Shown: piece after piece, positions 1 through 12,300 of the stretch
Position numbering within the stretch: position 1 is the stretch's first letter
Layout of the letters: each line of letters starts with the position of its first letter
Assembly (NCBI GenBank): GCA_003993805.1
Contig: RSEF01000002.1
Span: 76,805,772-76,869,771 of the forward strand
DNA from: Himantopus leucocephalus
Taxonomy: Eukaryota; Chordata; Aves; Charadriiformes; Recurvirostridae
DNA: 64,000 nucleotides
Reading direction: 5' to 3'
Notes under the pieces: model-generated
What the model saw: the letters and a program-made list of their open reading frames with translations, nothing else
Databases searched by the model: none
What the model was told of the DNA's origin: nothing
Program-made: the position numbers and the translations under genes

Positions 1-50
1 CTGTGGGTTTTCCTCTCCCCCCATCCTGCCCCTCTCCCCCTCCTCCACAG

Positions 51-141
51 CCCCCCAGAGAGCCGGTGCTTGGGTGTGTGCAGAGAGTTGGGCTCGGTGA
101 GACACCCCAAAACCCCCCACCTGATCTCCGACACGAGTGGC
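51..141 (+). other. IRF4: IRF4 exon 2, 5' UTR part
   Basis: A pyrimidine-rich tract at 11-48 ends in CAG at 48-50, a good splice acceptor, and the sequence then runs without further splice signals to the ATG at 142. In mammals exon 1 of IRF4 is non-coding and exon 2 carries the start codon, so bases 1-50 are read as the end of intron 1. The promoter and exon 1 lie outside the window. The UTR is open in the IRF4 frame but has no ATG. Confidence 0.8.
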
Positions 142-345
142 ATGAACTTGGAGCCGGGCGAGTGCGGGATGAACTCAGTGAGCTGCGGCAACGGGAAACT
201 CCGCCAGTGGCTGATCGACCAGATAGACAGCGGCAAGTACCCAGGGCTGGTGTGGGAGAACGACGAGAAGAGCATCTTCCGCATCCCTTGGAAGCACGCC
301 GGCAAGCAGGACTACAACCGCGAGGAGGATGCCGCCCTCTTCAAG
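142..345 (+). CDS. IRF4: IRF4 coding exon 1 (exon 2 by human numbering)
   Basis: Encodes residues 1-68, from the start Met to ...AALFK, followed by the donor GTAGGA. It covers the N-terminal extension and the first half of the DNA-binding domain, with W23, W38 and W50. A second in-frame Met at residue 10 lies in a fair context. The N terminus is four residues shorter than human before the conserved SCGNGKLRQW block. Ends in phase 0. Confidence 0.97.
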
Positions 346-3300
346 GTAGGACTCAGGCCGGGGTCAGGGTTGTGGGACACAGACGGGGCAGGAGGGATGC
401 CCAGAGGCTCTGCAGTGGCCCCTTGCCATCCTGACCTCACCGGCCACCTCTGCAGGCTGGCTCTGCTGGGTGCCCGCTGCCGCTGGCTGGCTGCCTGCCT
501 GGTGGCCCTGGCTGTGCCCTGGTGTCCTCTGTGTTTGCGGGATGAGACAGCCCGCCCTTTCGCACTTCCCTGTGCGGAGCTAAATGCTTGTGGGACTGCC
601 GCACGGCTGTTTCCACATTCATCTTGGATCATTTTCTCCCTTTCCTTGTGCCGGCTAAACTGTTTTTCGTACCTTACCATGCTGCTTTTTTCTCAGCCTA
701 AATCTGTAGGGAGTAAATTCATGCACATATGAGCACATACATATATGCTGTTTCAGGCATTGTGGACTTGTACCTTGTGGTTGATTCTTTTTCTTTTTTT
801 CTTTCTTTTTTTTTTTCTTTCCTCATTCTTTTGATTATCTGAAATGTTTCCAGGCCTGGGCTCTTTTTAAAGGAAAGTTCAGAGAGGGCATCGATAAACC
901 AGATCCCCCTACCTGGAAGACAAGATTAAGGTGTGCTTTGAACAAGAGCAATGACTTTGAAGAACTGGTGGAGAGAAGCCAGCTGGACATCTCAGATCCC
1001 TATAAAGTGTACAGAATAGTGCCAGAAGGAGCTAAAAAAGGTAAAGCATCTCAAATTCCCCGTGTAACGGAGTGTGAGTATGTCTCATTGTAAGCATATG
1101 AGGACTGAAGCGTGCTTTTCTGGAATGGCCACACAGTCTTTTTAAGTCTTTTAAGGAGCCAAAACACAGGGCTCAAGTGCAGCTTGTTCTGCTGACCTAA
1201 GAGGCTGCGTCTGCAGGAGCCTGCTGGCGTTTGAGCCGGAGCGTTGAAAGGGGGCCCTTGCAGAAGACGCAGACAGGCGCCCTGCGCATCGCTGGAGGAA
1301 TTGCTCTTTTAGCTGGAGCCTCCCTGCCAGTTCTGTGTAGCGAAAGCCAAGCAAGCGGCTCAAGGGACAGGCAAAAAAAAATTAAAAAAAATTGCTTGCT
1401 GGATCTATGCTCTGAATACAGGGAAGAACAGAAGTGTTTTGAGCCAGACAGTAGGTAGCTGCTGCAGGGGGAGGCACCGGGAGCGAGGGATGCCCACCTG
1501 CAGCCTCCTGGGCAGAGGCTGGGGGCAGTGCCCGCTCTCCGAGGAGCCCCTGGTGCCAGGCAGGGCTTGTGGGAGGCAAAGGCTTGGCAGGGCCCGGGGA
1601 GGGCATGATGGCACACTGGGTACGGCTGGGCAGCGCTTCCCTGTGGGGCACCGGGGAGTCCAGCGGGACAGGCTGCCTCCTGGAGCTGCCTGCAAGGGAG
1701 AGCTGGGAATCCTGTCCCAAACGGGCGCTGGAGGGCATTTTAGTCCTCTGCTTGTTCAAAGGCAGGTTGTATGGATTTGTCTTCAATGTGCCGATTTCAG
1801 ATTTCCTTAAGATGTGGTTGACATAATTTATTTTCATCCCTGCGGTGAACATAGGTGCAAAACAGATCAGCATGGAGGAGCAACCGCTAATGATGAACCA
1901 TCCCTTTCCAATAACATCTCCTTACACTTCACTACCATCTCAGGTATGACATTAGTTATGCATTTTTCTTGCAGCTTGTACATTGAGCAGCATCATTTCT
2001 GTGCTACGTGCTCTGTCTGTCTTTGCTGGTGTGCCTCTCTAGTTCTCTCTGGGAAGAAACTTTATTATGAAAACTGAGAAACCGAGAAGCCACTTTTCTA
2101 ATGTCATATGAGGCCACAGGGCAGTTGATTTCCCTTGGTGTTGTTTATCCCTGAGTAATAGCTCTTTTCTGTTGGGCCATCGAGATTAGTGCGCTGCCAT
2201 TCTGTCGATGCCAGAATGTAAGCACCCGATGAAGCCTTGCCTCTTCCAAGCAGACATTTACCAGCGCTGCTTTGACTGCCTTTTGTTATTCCACCCTGTT
2301 TATTATTTACACCAGTGGTGAGAAGTTCATTTGAAAGCCTCATTGGTGGTGGTGGCGAAGTGCCATTCGTGTAGCCTGGGCAATGGTTAGACCTCCGCGG
2401 GCTTTGGCAGAGAAAATCAAGGAGCTGAAATGCGAAAGCTGGTGCAACGCAGAGCATTACTTTTGACAGCTGCCTGGTAAAAGAGTGTCTCGTTAAATTG
2501 AATAGGTACCAAACTACATGGTGCCCCACGAACGGAACTGGAGGGAGTTTGCCCCGGAGCAGCCGCATCCCGACATCCCCTACCAGTGCGCCAGTGTCCC
2601 CTTCGCAGCTCGCAGTCATCACTGGCAAGGGCCTGGCTGTGAAAATGGTAAGATGCTCCCATTTAGGGTTGCTTGCTGAGGTTGGTCACCTAGAAAGACG
2701 GCAGATTTCAGGTTTTTTATTTGTGGCTTTCAGTGGAATTAACAGAAGTGGCCGGAGAGGAGCGCTGGGCTCCCTTCAAAGAGAGCCAGGGAGGCCCATG
2801 GCAAGAGCCTGTGTCCTGCTTCTTGCTTTCACTGCCACCATACAGGCGGTGTGTGGGCTACGCAGTCCTCTGAGTTGATACAAGTTAGCCCCCCAAAGTC
2901 CTCAGCTGTCTCAAAAGCCCTGAGCAATAAGAAGGCAACCAACCCACCCCTGCCCTCCCCCCCAAAACCTCAAATGGGAACATGTGTTCTTTAGCTTTGC
3001 TTTCTGATTTTGGACCTTTTGAGGCATACATCAGTGAGGTTTTCCCTCAAGCCTTGTGGATTAGAATGGCATTATTCTCCCCAGAGGAGAGCTGAAATTA
3101 TTACTTTATTTTAGTGCTGTGGCAATGGGACAACTTGTCATGGATTGAGTCTCTCTTGGGGCTGGTACAGCAGAAACAGAATAAAGGGACATTCCCTTCC
3201 CTGAAGATCTCACAGTACCAGAGCCTAACATAATCATGGCTTTCCAAGCTCTGCATCCTTAGGAAAAAGCCTGAATTGTGAAAATTGGCAACGCTGAGGC

Positions 3301-6300
3301 CTGCAGGGGATAAAACATAAGAGAAAGGGAGCCATGTGCTGTAGACCCTTGCAGGGTAACTCACCTGAGGACACAGATATTTGCTTCGTGAGGAGAAGCA
3401 GCTGGTTCAGAAGGGCAGGAAAGGACGGGAAGTGAGGAAGGACTTCTTAGAGCAGATATTACATTTTCAGAGGACAGTTCTCTAGAGGTTTTGGTGCAGA
3501 GAAATAAACTTCTGTTTCTTTGGGTCTGCCAAAAGTAAACACTCACTGCACTGCAACTTTTGCTGGAAGTTTATTGGCATTATTAGGCAAAATCCTTTGC
3601 TTTTAGTTGAGGTGTTTGCTAATAAAAAAATGGAGCTAGCAAGCTGAATGAACCCTTCCCTGAAGTACGTCCTCTGCAGTAGTTAAAGACACGTTCAGCT
3701 TTGCTGAATTTAGGGGCAGTTGTTAGTGGCTGGTATTGGGTTTCTCGTTGGGCTGTAAGACTTCTCCAAGAGATGCGGGTGTTTTGTATCCGCATCGCTC
3801 CAGCTCCCGATCGTGGTGGGTTCTGCCATTGAGAAAGGTAATGTGCGCTTTGCAAGTCGCTTGCATCATCCTCCAGAGACTTTCATTGACATTAAGAAAC
3901 AGAGGAATACTTCAACTGCCCGTGTTATAAGCCACTTACTGATAGGCATCTCTTGGAACTGTCTAACAGTAGTTCTGGTAATAAAACTGTAGTAATCTCC
4001 TGCTGCACAATGTTCTTCACTTGCTTTTTAAAGAGTGTTAATTCCAGCTTTATTGTTATACCTCTTTCTAGTAAAATTCCTTATACTGAGTGGATTCTTT
4101 TGTGCGGCAACTTTTAACAGCGTTATAGTCTCATTAAAAATGTAAATTATTTCTGTAATAGAATAACATGTTAGGTAAGGAAAAAGTACTAGGGGGAATA
4201 CTGAAATGCCAAGGGAGTATTTCATGGAGATCCAAATAAAAATATGGCCCAAATAACATCTATAGAGATTGGTAGAGTTGGCATACCTGGAAAAAATTGG
4301 GAAATAAGACCTTTTTAAGAGGAAAGGGGGAAGAGAGAGTTCCTGGTGGGACCCAGAAAAACTTGCTTTTGCATTGCCGTGATCTCTGCCCAAGCTTTTC
4401 TTTTAGGATTTAGGCAGCTGTCACTGACTTTTGTTTGTGAAAACAGGTTGTCAGGTGACAGGAACCTTTTATGCTTGTGCCCCTCCTGAGTCCCAGACTC
4501 CTGGTATCCCGATTGAGCCAAGCATAAGGTCTGGTGAAGCCCTCGCCCTGTCAGGTAAGGTCCGTAACCCCCCGGGCTTTCTGGGGAGCTTGACAAGAGA
4601 CTCCCACTTCTGACTTGCCCTGGAATTGTCTCTCCTTTCTGATGAAAAGAAAAAAGAAGAAAAAAATTAAAAAATTAAAAAAGAAACCTCTTTAATGAAT
4701 AAATTCGGTGTATGGGCTTAAGCCTCTGTTTTCCAGGGTACTTAAAGCACTTGTAGCCACAGCTCCAAGGGATGGAGGTGGTTAAAGTTGATGGAAGTGC
4801 TTTGCTGGCTAACGGTGTTAGTGCTGGGTTGCTTCGGTGAGCCATCAAATCAGGCCTTCCCAGGGGAGTTTGGAAATTTTGGGGTTGTCAGTGACTTTTA
4901 GCTCAGTTTTTCATTTGGGAGGAGGAGCCCCCACAAAAGCTGCTCCTGCTGGTGCCATCTGGCTTTGCTCTGATTCATTATTCCTGGTGAAAAAAAGGCA
5001 TTCAGGAAAGAAAAGGGAAGTTATTTCAACCAGGTTTGCAGACGCCTGGATGCTGGGGGACTTTCTGAATGACTCTAGGAAAAGATGTGGGAATGTGCTT
5101 TTCTCAGAAATAATGGATAAACCTGTAACGTGATGCTCGGCAGGTTTCTTGAGCTGGATTGTTCCCCTGATTCAGGGTCTGTATGTATGAATATATGCAT
5201 GTGTGTGTTTGTGTGTATATATATAAACATGTTATATACACACACACGTATTTTTTTTTTTATATATATATATATATATTCAGTGCTGTGTGAGTTCTTA
5301 GGCGTCAGCCAAGTTGATGGAGTGGCCATTTGAAAGTAAGGCTGGGGATTTTGGGTACAGCCCTGTTGGAGCTGGAGCCAGCAGTCGCTGCTTCTCTTCA
5401 GGCAGCTGAGTGCAAGTTCGCAGGGCCCCTGTGCAGAAGCCTCTTTTTATGCAAAATCTGGGGAGAAACACAGTTACTTCCTGATTAAATCTGAGGAAGT
5501 GTACTGAGCCGGTGGGTTTAATTGTGACGTGAACTTGGAAAATGTGACAAACAACAATTTTCTGTGTGCAGACTTTTCCTTTTAAACAGAAATGTGAAGT
5601 TTGTGGGATGTTAGCTCCTACCAAATTCCCACATCAGTAGCCCTTATAATAAAATGGGAGCGCATTAATGCTACTGTGCCCCAAAAGTATTAGTATTTAT
5701 ATTCTTTAGATGATTTTTGCTAATGCGAGCATGTCTTCTGGGTGGTGGTGACAACTAGGCTCAGAAATCTCATGCAAACTTGTCTCTTGGCCTTAGTACA
5801 TATCTGAAGCATAAACCATTTGTACTAATGTATCACAGTGATTCTATTTTTTTTTTTCTCCTTGTAGATTGTCGGCTCCACATCTGCTTATATTACCGTG
5901 AAATACTGGTAAAGGAGGTGACAACTTCTAGTCCTGAAGGTTGTAGGATATCCCATGGCCAAAGTTACGAGGTCAGCAGCCTGGAGCAAGTTATCTTCCC
6001 TTACCCAGAGGATAATGGCCAGAGGAAGAACATAGAAAAACTACTGAACCACCTGGAACGAGGAGTAATACTGTGGATGGCACCTGATGGCCTCTACGCT
6101 AAGAGACTTTGCCAAAGCCGGATCTACTGGGATGGGCCTCTGGCACTCTGCAGTGACCGACCCAACAAGCTGGAGCGGGACCAAACATGCAAGCTCTTTG
6201 ATACTCAGCAGTTTTTAGCAGGTAATTCCCGCTATGGTTTTGATAGCATTTCCGGAGATGTCACCCAGTCGCTCTCCACACCAGCTTTACAGGAGCGCTC

Positions 6301-9300
6301 TTCTCCTGTTGCCTTATGAGTTACAGTAAGAATTACCCCTCACTTCTTCTTCTGGGCAAGCACAGTCAAGGGGTAGTTGAGTCCTGAATAATCCTGTCAA
6401 ATTCTGCTCTCCGTGCGCATTCGATGCCCCCACACAAACCAGCAGGAGTGAACTGATGCTTGGCTGGTGACACCCCAAACCTCACATCTCTTTAAGAAGT
6501 GTAAGGAGGAGCCTAACAAAATAGTCTTTACACATATTGGGTGACAGAGGAAAGTGGATCCTGGTCTTGGATCTGCTAGTGTAAGTCCTATGTAGGTCTG
6601 TGGTCTGCACTAGTGGTGCTCCCAACCTGACCCAGAGCGAGCCTGAGATCTTGCTCAGAGTATACAAATATCAGCATGAATTTCAGTAGAAAGCCTTCTT
6701 TTCAGTCAGCCAGCGTTTAAAAGATATCTGGGAGAGTGAAAAGGATTTCACAAGCTCCGGAGTTTCCGGGTTGCTCTAAGCAGTGAGGTGCATTAGCTCT
6801 CCAGAGCAATGTGAGAAGGTCTCGTTTTGCACAGGGCACTTGGGAGCATCAGTGTAGAGAGGGCAAGGGCACGCTTCAGGACAGTGCCTTCTCCTTCCAG
6901 CCCATGGAGGGAAAAGGCAGAGCCTCAACCCTGCTTCCCAGCACGTCTGAGCAGTTAGAGGAAGGAAAGCTGTCCACCCAGAGAACCTGGTGGGAGCTGG
7001 TCATTGTTGCAGAGGACAACTTGGGCAGCAGGAATACGTTGTCCCCTTTTTTGAGATGTGTGGCATCGCTACAGGTGAACTGAGTGCCTATGGTTTGGCG
7101 CGTTTTCCCATTAGAACAGGGCACCAGCACTGGCAAGAGTCTCTTAGGAGAATAATGCCTTGCAAATTTAAAAAAAACCCCACCAAACCCAAACCAACAG
7201 CTTTAACCTACTTTATATTCCAAGGCTGATGCACCATCCTAGCAAAATGGTCAAGCAAGAAATGCATTTAAAGAGAGAAATCTCATATGGATGTGAAAAT
7301 TGACAGTTAGAAAGGGGAATTTGAGGTCAGAGTATTGGCCTGGGCTTCAATCACATGCTAATTTAAAGATGTATAATTCTGCCTCTGATGATCGTTTTGG
7401 AAATCCCTTTCCCTTTTCTCAGGTGGTTTTTCAGATGTACTCTGGGTTCTTCCAAACGGTTGACAGGACATCTCTTTTTAGACACCTAACCCCAAAGATA
7501 AGCTCAAGCAATAGTTATTTTTTCCCCCTGCTAAATTACTTATGCACCAATGCCTGTGCAAACCCAAGCGTGTGGTTGTAGTCATAGTCTGCGGTGTGTG
7601 CAAAGTGAGTTTTTGCATGTGTTGATGCTCAGCTGGGTTTGTAAGTGACTTGCCATGGGTGTATCGCATCTGCATGTTAATTGAGTGTACTGAAATCCCA
7701 GACTGCAGGCAAGCTTGGGGATTCCCCCCCTTAGGAAACCAGGGCTTCCTTGGAAAGAGATGCGGGAGGCCTCTACCAGGAGAGGAAATATTAAACGGCA
7801 GGGAAAGGGGCAGAAGCAGAATTACTGTGGACCACAGCTATTAGGACCCTGTTGAGGAGCTGGACCCTGCAACGCAAACTGTGCCGGAGCATCGAGGCCC
7901 GTGTTGAGCAGCCTGTACTGTTGAGAAGGCTAAAATGGCAATAAATCAGAAACCAGGTGGATGGTCTGTGGGGAGTACTGCATAATAAATTCAGTAAATT
8001 GGGCTGGGTGGAGAGTAGGAGGATAGAGGAAGAGAATTTGGGAGCTTGAGGGCAGCAGCCAGAGGAAAGTTGGCTTGGCAGAAGGAGAGGCGGCTGGAGC
8101 CGGAGTAGCAGGAGATGGGGAAGGTTTGGGGAGGTGCGTGGGGAGCCCTTGGCACAGGAGGAGGTGCTTGGGCCCAAAAAGGGAGATGGAGTGAGTGGAG
8201 GCTTTTGGAGAAGCGTGAGGCTGATCTCAAGCCCCGGTTATCCTGCTGGTGGGAAAGAAAGGGCTTTCTTCTCCAGGTCCATGCTACAGGCTGCTGTGTG
8301 GTGCTCCCACAGGTATTCAGGATTTGGAGAACTGCTGAGGCCAAGTAAAACTGGAGGAAGGAGGAAGGTGGCAGAAGTTCCCCATTAGCAGTATGGTGTT
8401 GGACTGGCCTTGGGTGGGTCATCCTTCCTTCCCTGTCCTGTGGCAGCACAGAGGGAAGCACAGAGGGTCTTATGGAAAATCTCTCTTCTCTCCTGGTATA
8501 CCTCCAAAAAGTTCACAGCACTTTTAGGGTTTTTTGGGGGAGATTGTGGGGAGAACTATGCTTTACTCTGCATCTTAAGTGAGTGGCCCATTTTTTACCC
8601 TTATAACTGACCCTCCCAGTAAGACCAGTAGTCCCAAGCCAGGGTTGGGGACACCATTGTGGTAGCTGCTGAATTCACGCCTCGGACTGAAAAGCTTGTG
8701 GTTAGAGTAGAAACAGCAAGGGTGTATTTTGGGAAAAGGTGCATTTGTCATGCCAAGTCTGAAGATTCTCCTTTCCCTGTATAGCAGGGGGTGCTTCATT
8801 ATAAGATGGGTTTAATATTAATTTCAACTTTTTCCAGAAAGCACGAACAGGGTTATAAATTAAAATGAAGTCTTTACCAATCAACCATGTAGAAATACTG
8901 CACATAACGCAGACTTTAACGAGGCTATTGTGTTAGATGGACTTTTCTGGAAGGAAGTGCAGTGTCTAAAACACAACATAGTGATTTTGGTCGGAGTGGA
9001 AGTCTCTTATAAAGGTGTCTCCCACTATGTTTCATAGGGGACACTTTGTCTATTGGAATAATTACATAATTTGACCTTTTCCTTTTGTGCAAGGGTGCGG
9101 GTTAGTGAAGAGAGTGCAGGCGCGCAGAAGACAGGCTCATTTGCTGGCTCGGTGCATGGCTTAAATAAGATCCTTCACCTTCCCGTGCCTCTCCGTACCC
9201 CACTAGGCACAGTGATGACAGCAGCTCCATGACTGCGTCCAGCTGAGGCTGAATTTCGTGCCTGGCAGCGCTTTGAGTCTCTGGCTCTACTAAGCCATTG

Positions 9301-12300
9301 GTTTCAGTACTGCTCTTGGGCGTCTGCTTAAGTGGGTCCCGGCTACCACCAGTGTCTGCTCCAGGAGGTTCTGCTGTCCAGGCCCAGTAGAAATACTCAT
9401 TGGAAGACATCCCGGTTTGTGCATATAAAATGACTTGTGATGCAAGGCAAACAGAAAAATTGCAGTGTTATAACGAGGCCCCCCTGATCCGTGGGAAAGT
9501 CTCCAAACTCAGTTTCTCCTCCTCTTGTCTGTTTCCTGACCTCTCTCATCCTCCCCTGGAGTGACTTCGTCTTCTCCCACTCTGCTCCAGGGTCCTCCTT
9601 TCAGACCCATCCGGAAAGTCCTTCTTACTGGTCTGGACTGTTCTTGGCTGGGATAGAGTTAATTTTCTTCATAGCAGCCCATGTGGTGCTGTGTTTTGGA
9701 TGTGTGATCAAAACAGCACTGATAACGCAGGGATGTTTTAGCTATTGCTGAACAGTGCTTGCACAGCATCAAGGCTTTCTCCATTTCTCACTCCGCACCC
9801 ACAGCGAGTAGACTGGGGTGGACAAGAGGTTGGGAAGGGACATAGCCGGGACAGCTGACCCAAGCTGACCAAAGGCATATTCCCTTCTGTATGACCTCGT
9901 GGTCAGCAGTAAACTTTGGGGGGATGGAGAGTGGGGTTGGAATTTGCCAGAAGGTTGCTGTTACCTGGGGAGGGACTGGGCATCAGTCATCTGGTGGTGA
10001 GCAATTGCTTTTTGCATCACTTGTTTTTCTTTTTTTCATTTTGTCTTTTTTTTTTCCTTTTCACCTATTAAACTGTCTTTATTTCAACCCACAAATTTTC
10101 TCACTTTTGCCCTTCTGATTTTCTCCCCCATCCTGGTGGCAGGAGCAAGCAAGCGGCTGCGTGGTGCTTACCTACCTGCCGCGGTTAACCCACAACACGG
10201 CCTTTTCTCTCTTCCCAGAGCTGCAAGCCTTTGCTCACCACGGACGCCCGCTGCCGAGATACCAGGTCGCTCTCTGCTTTGGGGAGGAATTTCCAGATCC
10301 GCAGAGGCAGAGGAAACTAATTACAGCCCATGTAAGTAGGACTTCTGCCTTACCTAAAAGAAACGTATTCCTTGGAGGGTATGAATCTGCCAGGAGGATA
10401 TGTATCAGGCTTTTCTAACTTGCGTAGGTTGTGAGGGAGGTAATAAATTCTTGAAAATTCAGCACCATCCAGACTGGGGGTTGAATCCCCAGATCTGCCA
10501 AGGACTGACTGGTGGCTGTCAGTAGGGCAGAGCATCTGATTTTGCTCTCTGTAGAGCATCAGTGATCCCTTTTGCAAATCCCTTCAAAACCTAAAGCCGA
10601 AAGCTACCCTGGAAAAGCTGGGCTGTGTTGTTATTGCTGGCCCAGTCGTGCAGCTCCTTGGGTGTCCTGGCTGGTGCAGGACGTGGTGCTTTCACAGCCG
10701 CTGCACCTGAAGGTGCTCCAGAATCCCAGTCTGCATCTCAGGGATCTCAGCCCTTAATGGGATTCAAGGGCTGCCTGTGCAGCTTTGGGCTTAAGGTAGC
10801 TGGCAGGCTCATGGGCTGACTGACCACAGTTCACACACACTCAAAGCTAGTGTTTCGGGATGCTATCTGAGAGAGGATGATGACAGAGATTGAGACCAGG
10901 TACTTTCTAAATTGGCTGTATTGGCCCATAAAACCACAAGAGAGGTGATAATGCACACGTTAGTGGCAGGGCTTAGCTTATTGCATCCTGGGGAAGAAAA
11001 CTCGTGTCTTAATTTTTCGAAAGCCCCTTTGGTAGTAGCATGGGTCCCAAGTCAGACTTTTGTCATAAGCTGTGGCCTCCCATCAGCTGCTTAGCATTCG
11101 TACTGCCACACTGCTGCTTAGCAAGTCTCTGGGGTGGAAGGTGGGAAGCTCACAAATTCATCCCAAGTTATCCGTCCCTCCTTCCTAGCATCCCTTCTCC
11201 AGCCCCCTTCTCCATCTCTTGTCCTGTCAGCTTTTCTGTGAGCCTGTACCTCCTGCCCTTTCCAGAGCTTTGCTTCCCCCTTACCAGTTTCACCTCAACT
11301 TCTTGGGCTGTCCTGGCTTGTGGGCTGGTGGGGCTCCACTATGCCACCAAACATCTATGCCCTGGGAGCTGTCTGGCTCACCTTCCCCGCTGCCTTCCCA
11401 TCTCCCCCATGGTGGGACAGGAGGTGTTCAGCTGCCCCTGAATGCTGATGAGAGCAAGGGAAGGGGGATCGGTGGGGCTGCTCCAAGGCAGCAATCCCTT
11501 CTGACTCTCTCCCTTCCCAGAGGTGGGACCCACAGACAGTGCATTTTTCCTCCAAAATGGTGCCTGTGTCTTAAGGTGGAGGCGCTGGCTGACCCACAGG
11601 AGAGGGTTGCGGAGAAGAGTTGTCCAACCTTGTCCGTCCCCTGAGAGTAAGGAGAGCTTCAGGTGTTTGTTCTCAGTGTGCATCTCAAATATTTGCAGTC
11701 AGAGCCCAAAGCCCTGAGGGGGAACGGTGGTTTCTGAAGAGAGAGAAGTGAAGGCAGTGTTAAATCATACGAGTCCCTCTTGGTGGTTGAACAGATTCCT
11801 CATCAGAGCTTGAATGAACAGAAACAAGAGTAACCTTGGTGTGAGATTGAAGTCTAATTTCAAACACAGTCATTTGGTGACATGTGTCATTCTACCTGAG
11901 GGCTCCAGTATTTCAAGTTAAGTCCTCAAAGTACTTCACAATGCAGGCGAGACTTTCAGCACTTTGCGTATGCATTTGAACGCTTCAGGTGGCCATGGAC
12001 ATGCCTGGCCTGTAGGCATCACTCAGACCCAGGGGCTGGCTAAGGGGCTGCAATTGCTGGCACACCATTTGTGTCACTGGTACGTGCCCTTCTAAATGAA
12101 GGCTGTGGAGGTAAGGCTTATTGTGCGGTTAACAAGGCACTTGGCAGCAGAACAGGCAAGGCCCATCTTAAAACAGAGCTTAGTGAGACCACTGAAATCG
12201 TTTTCCCATTCTGGTAAGCAGAACTGTTTTGTCCTGCCTTGTTTTTAACTTAAAACCACCGTAAATAACTAAGATGAGGAGCATGAAATTTTGTCACATG

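Noticed and set aside
3..434. 143-codon plus-strand frame at the window start
   Set aside because: It overlaps the IRF4 acceptor and first coding exon in another frame. IRF4 explains the sequence.
70..732. 220-codon frame including the first IRF4 exon
   Set aside because: It begins at a non-ATG codon and runs through the splice donor into the intron. Only 142-345 is exon.
1382..1873. 163-codon minus-strand frame
   Set aside because: Located in a GC-rich IRF4 intron, overlaps other long frames on both strands, no domain.
2104..2628. 174-codon minus-strand frame
   Set aside because: Antisense shadow of the IRF4 linker exon and the preceding intron.
7990..8460. Overlapping long frames on both strands in IRF4 intron 7
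   Set aside because: Produced by a GA-rich, stop-poor stretch. No conserved motif.
9491..9751. 86-codon frame with hydrophobic stretch
   Set aside because: It overlaps the 5' part of the LTR. The translation is a by-product of the repeat.
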